From an uncultured Acetatifactor sp. (GTDB taxonomy: Bacteria > Bacillota > Clostridia > Lachnospirales > Lachnospiraceae), in NCBI GenBank assembly GCA_910584375.1, contig CAJUAH010000006.1:11533-75532 (forward strand): a stretch of 64,000 nucleotides of DNA, in the 5' to 3' direction. Positions 44,739 through 52,006 of the stretch are shown in pieces; positions within the stretch are counted from its first letter, which is position 1; each line of letters opens with the position of its first letter. The translations under genes were made by a program, and so were the position numbers. The notes below the pieces were generated by a model. It worked only from the letters and a program-made list of their open reading frames with translations, was not told the DNA's origin and made no database searches.

Positions 44739-46607
44739 ATGGGCGATACCATAACTGTAAAGGAAGCGGCAAAGCTGTGGGAAATCACGGAGCGTCGAGT
44801 AACTGTCCTATGCAAAGAAGGACGGATAGAAGGGGCATATAAAAAGAACCGCAGTTGGGTGATTCCTATGGATGCCGAAAAACCTGCGGACAGTCGGATT
44901 AAAACCGGCGTATATAGAAAAACCAAAACATTGCCTGACCTGCCGCTGCCAGTTGGAATCTCAGATTATCGTCTGGCCTCGTCTGAGTACTACTATGTCG
45001 ATAAAACTATGATGATCAAGGATTTTCTGGACGAGAGACCGATGGTGTCTCTGTTTACCCGCCCGCGCCGTTTTGGCAAAACCTTGAATATGGATATGAT
45101 CCGTACCTTCTTTGAAAAGACGGACGAAGACACCTCTGTTTATTTCAGAGATAAAAAAATTTGGGCTTGTGGTAAAAAATATCGGGACTATCAAGGAAAA
45201 TACCCGGTGATTTTCATCACTTTTAAGGATGTGAAACGGGACTCCTGGGAGGAGACCTATGATCAAATCTCTAAGATTTTGATACAGGAGTTTGAACGCC
45301 ACAGCGAGCTCTTGGAAAGCGAGCGGTGCAGCAAATATGAGAAATCGTACTTTAAGAATGTTCTGGAAGGGAAAGCGGGCAGCACAGATATGATGATGTC
45401 TCTGCAAAGGCTCTCTCAAATGCTGGATGAGCATTATGAGATATCGCCGATTATTATTATCGACGAGTATGACACGCCGATTCAGCAGGGGCATATGAGC
45501 GGGTTTTATGATAAAGTGATTCTCTTTATGCGTAACCTCTTTTCAGGCGGCCTGAAGGATAACAGGCACCTTTCTTATGGCTTTTTAACGGGCATTCTTC
45601 GTGTGGCCAAAGAGAGCATTTTCAGCGGTCTGAACAATTTAAAAGTGAATTCCATATTGGACAATCAGTATAGTGGATATTTTGGCTTTACGCCGGAAGA
45701 AGTAAAAGCGATTGCCCGCTATTACCATGCGGAGGAGAAGTATGCGGAAATCTGTGCCTGGTACGACGGGTATCGGTTCGGGGAAACGGAAATATTTAAC
45801 CCATGGTCTGTCATCAACTACTTTAGCAATGGTTGTCAGCCCAAGGCATTTTGGCAGTCAACCGGCAGCAATGAGATCATTGGCGAAATTTTGACGCATG
45901 CAGGAGAAGAAATCTATGAACGTCTTAACGCTTTATTGCAGGGGGAATCTTTCCTGACGTATATCGACACTGGGGTTATTTATCCCCAGATCCGAAACAA
46001 TCCTTCTTCCGTATACAGCTTTCTTCTGGTTGCAGGCTATCTGAAAGCCGTAAGGGCAGATCCTGCTTTCAGCGGTGATTATATGTGCGAGGTGGCGCTG
46101 CCCAACCGGGAGATTGCGTTTGTGTATAAAAAAGAGATTCTGCAAAAATTGGCCGATATCATTCCCCAAGCTACGGCAATCTCCATTCAAGAGGCATTGT
46201 ATTCTAATGATGCACAAAGGCTGCAAAAGGAGGTGCATAAGCTTCTTCTCCAATCGGCAAGCTGCTATGACACTGCCGGAGAAAACTTTTATCATGGTTT
46301 TTTTCTGGGACTTTGCGCCATTATGGATAACCGCTATTATATCAGCTCGAATGGAGAATCCGGAATGGGCCGATATGATATCCAATTATTGCCTAAGTCA
46401 GAGAATTTGCCGGGTATTCTGATTGAACTGAAGGCGGGCAGAAATTTCTCCGGGGATAAACTAAAGCAGCTCTCGGAGACGGCTTTGGCACAAATTCAGG
46501 ATCGCAAATACGATACCGATATGATCTCCAAAGGCGTTAAAACGGTTTTCAAGTATGGCGTAGCTTTCAGCGGGAAACAGGTGGAGATTGCAGTGGCTTC
46601 CCAATGA
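44739..46607 (+). CDS. HTH - AAA-like ATPase - PD-(D/E)XK nuclease fusion
   Basis: 622 residues in three parts. Residues 1-50 form a MerR/excisionase-type helix-turn-helix (ITVKEAAKLWEITERRVTVLCKEGRI...W.I). About 65-330 is the AAA-ATPase_like domain with the family's P-loop variant FTRPRRFGKT and Walker B IIIIDEYD. The C-terminus carries a PD-(D/E)XK-type segment (GRYDIQLLP...GILIELKAG: D-x-E-x-K). Most relatives lack the HTH. Role unknown; frequent in gut Firmicutes and Bacteroidetes accessory regions. GGAGGTGCTAAC precedes ATG. Confidence 0.86.
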   Translation: MGDTITVKEAAKLWEITERRVTVLCKEGRIEGAYKKNRSWVIPMDAEKPADSRIKTGVYRKTKTLPDLPLPVGISDYRLASSEYYYVDKTMMIKDFLDERPMVSLFTRPRRFGKTLNMDMIRTFFEKTDEDTSVYFRDKKIWACGKKYRDYQGKYPVIFITFKDVKRDSWEETYDQISKILIQEFERHSELLESERCSKYEKSYFKNVLEGKAGSTDMMMSLQRLSQMLDEHYEISPIIIIDEYDTPIQQGHMSGFYDKVILFMRNLFSGGLKDNRHLSYGFLTGILRVAKESIFSGLNNLKVNSILDNQYSGYFGFTPEEVKAIARYYHAEEKYAEICAWYDGYRFGETEIFNPWSVINYFSNGCQPKAFWQSTGSNEIIGEILTHAGEEIYERLNALLQGESFLTYIDTGVIYPQIRNNPSSVYSFLLVAGYLKAVRADPAFSGDYMCEVALPNREIAFVYKKEILQKLADIIPQATAISIQEALYSNDAQRLQKEVHKLLLQSASCYDTAGENFYHGFFLGLCAIMDNRYYISSNGESGMGRYDIQLLPKSENLPGILIELKAGRNFSGDKLKQLSETALAQIQDRKYDTDMISKGVKTVFKYGVAFSGKQVEIAVASQ

Positions 46608-46648
46608 AGAAATAGAAACAAGTACAGATATGTCAAAGTGCTTTTGAC

Positions 46649-47014
46649 ATGATGGAAGCCATGTTGAAAGAAATGCTCTTAGGGAAACTGAAGGCGCTGT
46701 TTCCGGATGAGAAGACAAATAAGGAAAAGCTTTGTGATATAAAGGAACATAAAGTGACAACGGGTACTTTTACAACTCTTCTAAATAAAGAAGAATTGCG
46801 CTCCCGGTTAGCTTCCCGCAGGGCTATCCTGTTTGAACAGGTTTGCGATGAGCAGTGGTGGAAAGAATATGCTGAAGAATTAGAAAAATTTCGTTTGCTG
46901 CGCAATATCTGCTGTCATTCCGAACCGCTGAACTGGCAGCAGGAGAACGAACTGATACAGATCCTTTTTACCAAAAAGGAGTTTATCAAAACACTGGTTG
47001 GCGATGCCTTATGA
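46649..47014 (+). CDS. HEPN-like small protein
   Basis: 121 residues, helical, with R-N-I-C-C-H-S (about residues 89-95), which fits the R-x4-H core of HEPN RNase domains. The reading frame is open with coding-like content for 12 codons before the ATG, and no good ribosome binding site is visible, so the gene may have lost its N-terminus. It lies 41 bases after the AAA/nuclease gene on the same strand and may be co-transcribed. Confidence 0.55.
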   Translation: MMEAMLKEMLLGKLKALFPDEKTNKEKLCDIKEHKVTTGTFTTLLNKEELRSRLASRRAILFEQVCDEQWWKEYAEELEKFRLLRNICCHSEPLNWQQENELIQILFTKKEFIKTLVGDAL

Positions 47015-47044
47015 TGATAATTGAAAATATCCAGAAACGATTTT

Positions 47045-47331
47045 GTGAAAACGGAGGGAAGACGAATACATGGAAAACTTTATTTAGAAGTTCCTTATGC
47101 AGAAAAGGAACTCGCAAAGAGCTTGGGCGCCCAGTGGGATCCTAAGCCGGGTTTTATTAAGGGCCGGTCAGCGAGTATGTGAAGTATGCGCGCTGGATTG
47201 CAGGAAAGCTGGAACGGACCTTTATTGCGCATAAGTATATCTACATCGTGGAAGGAACACGGACTTGCTTTTGCTGCGGGAAGCCTACACGTATTGTCCC
47301 ACCATTTTCCAGACGCTGTGTTTGTCCATGA
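47045..47331 (+). pseudogene. Broken DUF5710-type gene
   Basis: From GTG 47045 the frame gives LYLEVPYAEKELAKSLGAQWDPK, the start of a DUF5710 module (usually ...GAKWDPxxKxWYV), then leaves register and stops at TGA 47180. A second frame (about 47172-47331) resumes with EYVKYARWIAGKLER and a Cys pair CFCCGKP like a zinc ribbon, ending TGA 47329-47331. At least one indel. DUF5710 modules occur in phage and plasmid proteins. Confidence 0.65.
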
Positions 47332-47422
47332 TGGAATTGACAAGTAGTATGGAATCATGTAAGATTTTGTTTAGAGAAGTCATGCGGGCCGTGTGAGAAT
47401 ATTACATTTCAGGAGGGGTATC

Positions 47423-47767
47423 ATGGAAGAACGAAGAAAGAGCAGGAGAATGGATCTGGAGGCCAGACTGATCGTGAAACGCCTGGATTCCGATGAAAAG
47501 CGGGAAGTGATTATCAACATATCTGATGTGTCCCGTACCGGCGTGGGTTTTTCCTGTTCGGACGAGCTGGAACTGCAGGCAGTGTATGAATGCCGTCTGA
47601 CGATATGGACTAAAGAAGTGATACATGCGTTTCTGCAGATCGTGCGGGCGAATATGGGGGAGGTCTTTCATTATGGAGCGGTGTTTATCGGAATGTCTGA
47701 GCAGGACGCCTCCCGTATCAGCGTGTACGAGAAGTTTTCGGAGGTTAATCAGGAGATTAATCAATAG
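47423..47767 (+). CDS. PilZ domain protein
   Basis: 114-residue single-domain cyclic-di-GMP receptor candidate. RxxxR motif at RRKSRR near the N-terminus and D-x-S-x-x-G motif in DVSRTGVGF (about residues 36-44), both required for c-di-GMP binding. AGGAGGGGTATC precedes ATG 47423. No signalling partner adjacent; the chemoreceptor remnant at 51.4 kb is the nearest motility-type gene. Confidence 0.9.
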   Translation: MEERRKSRRMDLEARLIVKRLDSDEKREVIINISDVSRTGVGFSCSDELELQAVYECRLTIWTKEVIHAFLQIVRANMGEVFHYGAVFIGMSEQDASRISVYEKFSEVNQEINQ

Positions 47768-47797
47768 AGGAAGAGCAGAACCGGGAAAACAGAATGA

Positions 47798-47846
47798 AAC
47801 GGGGCACCGTGCTACAGCAGCAACAGTACGGCGGCCCCGTTTTTTC
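47798..47846. terminator. Bidirectional terminator between the PilZ gene and tyrA
   Basis: ACGGGGC plus CCGT on one side pairs with ACGG and GGCCCCGT on the other, followed by six T on the plus strand. The genes converge here and the T tract touches the tyrA stop. Confidence 0.8.
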
Positions 47847-48949
47847 TATAACTTTTTTTCATGGATGACGAACTGGGGAGTGGAAAGTAAACGTTTGGCG
47901 GCCTCCTGGGACGCCTCGTCATAAAATTCGATGCGCAGCACGCCCTCCTCGTACTCTCTGTTGTGGACAATGCCGATGTTCTTGATATTGATGTTGTTGA
48001 ATGCCAGCGTGGTAGCCACCTGGGCCAGCATGCCGGGGCGGTCGTCTATGTCGATATTGAAAGAATACACTCGCTTGATAGGACCGCTGGAGGCGTTAAT
48101 AAAGGATTCCCTGTAGATTCTGGCGCTGTCAAAGAGTCGGTACAGGGCGTCCTCCTGCCGGGCGTCCAGCTGGTTCTTTATTTTAGACAGGGAATCGATA
48201 TAGTCTCCCAGCAGCCGGGAAATATTTTCCGTGTTGGTCAGGCAGATCTGCTGCCACATGGCGGCGGAGGAGGAGGCGATCCGGGTGATGTCCTTGAAAC
48301 CGCCGGCAGCCACCAGTTTCATAATGCCGTCCGCATTGTCCGAATCCCGTACCAGATTGACCAGCGAGGCGGCTATCACATGGGGCAGATGGCTGATGCC
48401 TGCCGTGACATAATCGTGCCGGCGGTAATCCAGGATCAGGGGGATGGCGCCCATGGATTCCACCAGGGCTCTGTACGCGTCCAGGCGTTCGGGCGCGGTT
48501 TGTTCGGTGGGGGTCAGAATATAGTAAGCGTTTTCCAGCAGTCTGGCCTTGGAGTTGGCATAGCCGAAACGCTCGCTCCCTGCCATGGGGTGTCCCCCGA
48601 TAAACTGCGCCTCCAGACCGGCCTGGGCGATATGCTCGTGTATGTCGGTCTTGACGCTGCCCACGTCCGTCAGGGTGCAGACAGGGGAGAGGATCTCTTT
48701 GACTGCCTCCAGATTGGCGTCGTTTTTTTGCACCGGGGCGCACAGAAACAGATAATCGCAGTCGGAAAAGCGCTCGTCGATCCGTTCTGCCGCCCGGTCG
48801 ATAACGCCGTCCCGCAACGCTTTCTCCAAAGTGGATGCGTTCACGTCATACGCTGTCATATAGAGCTCCCTGATATTCTCCCGCAGCGCCCTGGCGATGG
48901 AGCCGCCGATCAGCCCCAGCCCTATGAAACCTATGCGTAATCCTGCCAT
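47846..48949 (-). CDS. tyrA: Prephenate dehydrogenase with ACT domain
   Basis: Oxidative decarboxylation of prephenate to 4-hydroxyphenylpyruvate, tyrosine branch. 367 residues: Rossmann fold GFIGLGLIGGSIARAL (about 6-21), catalytic region GGHPMAGSERFGYANSKARLLENA and a C-terminal ACT domain (about 295-365, IDDRPGMLAQVATTLAFNNINIKNIGI) expected to bind tyrosine or phenylalanine for feedback control. AGGGAGGAAATCCGT lies upstream on the minus strand. Confidence 0.95.
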   Translation of the reverse strand: MAGLRIGFIGLGLIGGSIARALRENIRELYMTAYDVNASTLEKALRDGVIDRAAERIDERFSDCDYLFLCAPVQKNDANLEAVKEILSPVCTLTDVGSVKTDIHEHIAQAGLEAQFIGGHPMAGSERFGYANSKARLLENAYYILTPTEQTAPERLDAYRALVESMGAIPLILDYRRHDYVTAGISHLPHVIAASLVNLVRDSDNADGIMKLVAAGGFKDITRIASSSAAMWQQICLTNTENISRLLGDYIDSLSKIKNQLDARQEDALYRLFDSARIYRESFINASSGPIKRVYSFNIDIDDRPGMLAQVATTLAFNNINIKNIGIVHNREYEEGVLRIEFYDEASQEAAKRLLSTPQFVIHEKKL

Positions 48950-49077
48950 ACGGATTTCCTCCCTGCATTATGATATATTGACTATATCACGTTAAAGCGT
49001 GAAAAGCAAGGGAAAGGAGGCTGTGGTCGGAGCGGTTAAATCTGTTTTAGAAAACTGTACAAATATAATAAAAACAC

Positions 49078-49106
49078 TTGTAAGTTTCCAGAATATTTAG
49101 TAAAAT
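49078..49106 (+). promoter_or_regulatory. Promoter of the EF-G-like gene
   Basis: TTGTAA 49078-49083 and TAAAAT 49101-49106 with a 17-base spacer, 78 bases before the start. Confidence 0.65.
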
Positions 49107-49183
49107 ACACTTATGGGTGTCAGAAATTGCAAAATCAGGCTCTGGCGAAATGCCCAAATCAGACCTTTAGTGGAGGAAAACTT

Positions 49184-51277
49184 ATGAATGTTTACACAAC
49201 CGACAAGATTCGTAACGTATGCTTATTGGGCCACGGCGGCAGCGGTAAGACCAGCCTGGTGGAGGCGATGGCATACTTATCCGGCATTACTTCCAGAATG
49301 GGCAAAGTGACTGACGGCAATACGGTCAGCGATTATGGCAAGGAGGAACAGAAGAGACAGTTCTCCATCAGCACATCCGTGATCCCCATCGAGTGGGAGG
49401 GGCATAAGATCAATATTTTGGATACGCCGGGATATTTCGACTTCGTGGGAGAAGTGGAGGAGGCTCTGAGCGCGGCAGGCGCGGCCATCATCGTGGTGAA
49501 CGGCAAGGCCGGGATCGAGGTGGGCACTTTGAAGGCGTGGGAGCTGTGTGAAAAATATAAGCTGCCCCGTTTCGTATATGTGTCCAATATGGACGTGGAC
49601 AACGCCTCTTTCCGCCAGGTGGTGGAGGATATGACCAATTTGTTCGGCAAGAAACTGGCTCCTTTCAATCTGCCTATCCGTGAGAATGAGAAGTTTGTGG
49701 GCTATGTAAACGTGATTACCGAGACAGGCAACCGCTGGCAGGGCAAGGAAGTGGTCCCCTGCGAGGTGCCGGAGTACAATAAAGCCAATCTGGAGATCTG
49801 CCGCGACGCGCTGATGGAGGCCGTGGCGGAGACCAGCGAGGAGATGATGGAGCGTTTCTTCAACGGGGAGACTTTCTCGGAGGCGGAGATTCGCGCCGCT
49901 CTGCGCACCAATGTCTGCGACGGCAGCATCGTGCCCATGACCATGGGCTCCAATACGCTGTGCCAGGGCGTCTACACGCTGCTGGACGATATCGTGAAAT
50001 ATATGCCCAGCCCGGAGAACCGGGAGGTGGCCGGTATTAATATGAAGACCAACGAGATCTATCATGCGGATTATGATTTTGCCAAGGCGAAATCCGCCTA
50101 TATCTGGAAGACCATCGTGGATCCTTTTATCGGCAAGTATTCCCTGATTAAAGTGAATTCCGGCGTGCTGAAGACGGACGATGTGATCTATAATTTTGAC
50201 AAGGATATCGAGGAGAAGATCGGCAAGCTGTACATATTGCAGGGCAACAAGCCCATGGAGGTCAGCGAACTCCATGCGGGAGATATCGGCGCCCTGGCGA
50301 AACTGACGGCGGCCCGCACCGGCAACAGCCTGTCCACCAAGGCTACCACGATCAAGTATGGCAAATGGGAGATTTCCACGCCCTATACCTATATGCGATA
50401 CAAGGCTGTGAACAAAGGGGATATCGACAAGATTTCCCAGGCTTTGCAGAAGATTACTCACGAGGATCTGACGGTGAAGGTGGTCAACGACTCGGAGAAC
50501 CGTCAGTTGTTGCTGTACGGTATGGGCGACCAGCATCTGGAGATCATCGCCAGCCGCCTGAAAAACGAGTATAAGGTAGAGATCGAGTTGGATAAGCCCA
50601 AGGTGGCTTACCGGGAGACGATCCGGAAGACCTCGGACGTGGAGGCAAAGCATAAGAAACAGTCCGGCGGCCACGGACAGTACGGTCATGTAAAGATGCG
50701 TTTCTCCGCATCCGGCGACTTGGAGACGCCCTTCATATTTGAGCAGGAAGTGGTGGGCGGCGCCGTGCCCAAGAATTATTTCCCCGCGGTGGAAAAGGGT
50801 CTGCAGGAGAGCGTGACGAGAGGGCCTCTGGCCGCATACCCGGTGGTGGGCGTGAAAGCGGTGTTGTACGACGGTTCCTATCATCCGGTGGATTCTTCGG
50901 AGATGGCGTTTAAGATGGCTACGATTCAGGCGTTTAAGAAGGGCTTTATGGAGGCCGGCCCCGTGCTGCTGGAGCCCATCGCCTCCCTGAAGGTGACGGT
51001 GCCCGACAGCTTTACAGGCGATATCATGGGCGACTTGAATAAGAGAAGAGGCCGTGTGCTGGGTATGAATCCCACAGCGGGCGGCAAGCAGGTGATCGAG
51101 GCGGATATTCCCATGAGCAGTCTGTTCGGTTACTGCACGGATCTGCGTTCCATGACCGGCGGACAGGGGGAGTACAGCTATGAATTTGCCCGCTACGAGC
51201 AGGCTCCCAGCGATGTGCAGGAGAAGGAAGTGGCGGCCAGAGCAGCCAAAGTGGCGGAGAACAATACGGAAGAATAA
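49184..51277 (+). CDS. Elongation factor G-like GTPase (FusA paralogue)
   Basis: 697 residues with all five EF-G domains. The G motifs differ from translational EF-G: G1 is GHGGSGKT (residues 16-23) instead of AHIDAGKT, G3 is DTPGYFDF instead of DTPGHVDF, and G4 is SNMD in place of NKMD. These are marks of the EF-G2/EF-G-like family whose role in translation is unclear. It is not beside rpsL/rpsG/tuf, again arguing for a paralogue. Start ATG 49184 after AGTGGAGGAAAACTT. Confidence 0.93.
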   Translation: MNVYTTDKIRNVCLLGHGGSGKTSLVEAMAYLSGITSRMGKVTDGNTVSDYGKEEQKRQFSISTSVIPIEWEGHKINILDTPGYFDFVGEVEEALSAAGAAIIVVNGKAGIEVGTLKAWELCEKYKLPRFVYVSNMDVDNASFRQVVEDMTNLFGKKLAPFNLPIRENEKFVGYVNVITETGNRWQGKEVVPCEVPEYNKANLEICRDALMEAVAETSEEMMERFFNGETFSEAEIRAALRTNVCDGSIVPMTMGSNTLCQGVYTLLDDIVKYMPSPENREVAGINMKTNEIYHADYDFAKAKSAYIWKTIVDPFIGKYSLIKVNSGVLKTDDVIYNFDKDIEEKIGKLYILQGNKPMEVSELHAGDIGALAKLTAARTGNSLSTKATTIKYGKWEISTPYTYMRYKAVNKGDIDKISQALQKITHEDLTVKVVNDSENRQLLLYGMGDQHLEIIASRLKNEYKVEIELDKPKVAYRETIRKTSDVEAKHKKQSGGHGQYGHVKMRFSASGDLETPFIFEQEVVGGAVPKNYFPAVEKGLQESVTRGPLAAYPVVGVKAVLYDGSYHPVDSSEMAFKMATIQAFKKGFMEAGPVLLEPIASLKVTVPDSFTGDIMGDLNKRRGRVLGMNPTAGGKQVIEADIPMSSLFGYCTDLRSMTGGQGEYSYEFARYEQAPSDVQEKEVAARAAKVAENNTEE

Positions 51278-51290
51278 CAGGATACTTTGG

Positions 51291-51317
51291 GGCAGCCCCT
51301 TACTGGGGCTGCCTTTT
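51291..51317 (+). terminator. Terminator after the EF-G-like gene
   Basis: GGCAGCCCC (51291-51299) / GGGGCTGCC (51305-51313) with a five-base loop and T tract. Confidence 0.9.
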
Positions 51318-51352
51318 TAGGTCAGTCTCGCAGGTGGACAAGGGGGATCGAT

Positions 51353-51927
51353 ATGGGCAATAAAGGGATAGTGATAAAGACGGAAAACCGGAGGAAAAAA
51401 ACGACGAATGATAAAAGGAAAACGGTGGGGAAGAAAAAGCCGGAGATACGGTTTGGGGAGAAACAAGGCGGGAAGAGAGTTTGCGGTGGTGGCCGAGGAG
51501 ATCCGGAAACTTGCGGATGATTCCAGGAAGGCTGCTGAGGAGATCCGTACCAAGGTGGCAATATCGCCCGGCACACGGAGCAGACCGTGGAGGATGCCGA
51601 CTATGCCCGGAGTATTGTGACGGTACAGGAGGATGCGGTGCGACAGGTCATAGAGGTATTCGACGGCATGAGCGGGCAGATTGCTCAGTTGTTGGCGGAG
51701 CTGCGCAGTATTGCCACCGGCACAGAGGCGGAGGACCGGGAGCGGAACGATACGCTGGAGACGGTGGAGAGCATATCGGCGATCATTGAAGAGACAGCCA
51801 GTGGAGCCATGCAGGTGCATGAGATGGCGCAGCATCTACAGGGCAGCTGGATCAGACTACGGATGTGCTGAACAATAATATGGGCGGCTTAAAGGGCGAG
51901 ATCGCCGCTTTCAAGGTTAATACTTGA
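51353..51927 (+). pseudogene. Methyl-accepting chemotaxis protein, internally deleted and frameshifted
   Basis: ATG 51353 after AAGGGGGATCGAT opens a basic N-terminus (KKTTNDKRKTVGKKKPEIRFG) that ends abruptly. In another frame the MCP signalling tip appears (AGREFAVVAEEIRKLADDSRKAAEEIR, 51467 onward). A base is lost at GTGGCAAT (about 51554-51561; GTGGGCAAT would restore frame), and the frame TVEDADYARSIV...EMAQHLQ runs to about 51840, where a second loss breaks it before LDQTTDVLNNNMGGLKGEIAAFKV and TGA 51925-51927. Membrane, ligand-binding and HAMP parts are missing. Confidence 0.8.
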
Positions 51928-51952
51928 CATCCCCGGAGAATAGGGATAAAAT
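51924..51952 (+). promoter_or_regulatory. Promoter of leuS
   Basis: TTGACA 51924-51929 and TAAAAT 51947-51952 with a 17-base spacer. The -35 overlaps the last codon of the decayed chemoreceptor gene. No T-box is present before leuS. Confidence 0.75.
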
Positions 51953-52006
51953 GAGCCATAAATGCAGTATGTTTATAAGATAAAATTGGAAAGAGGAGTA
52001 AGAGCT

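Noticed and set aside
49277..50884. 535-codon minus-strand frame opposite the EF-G-like gene
   Set aside because: Long only because of codon bias on the plus strand; His/Leu/Gln-rich with no family pattern.
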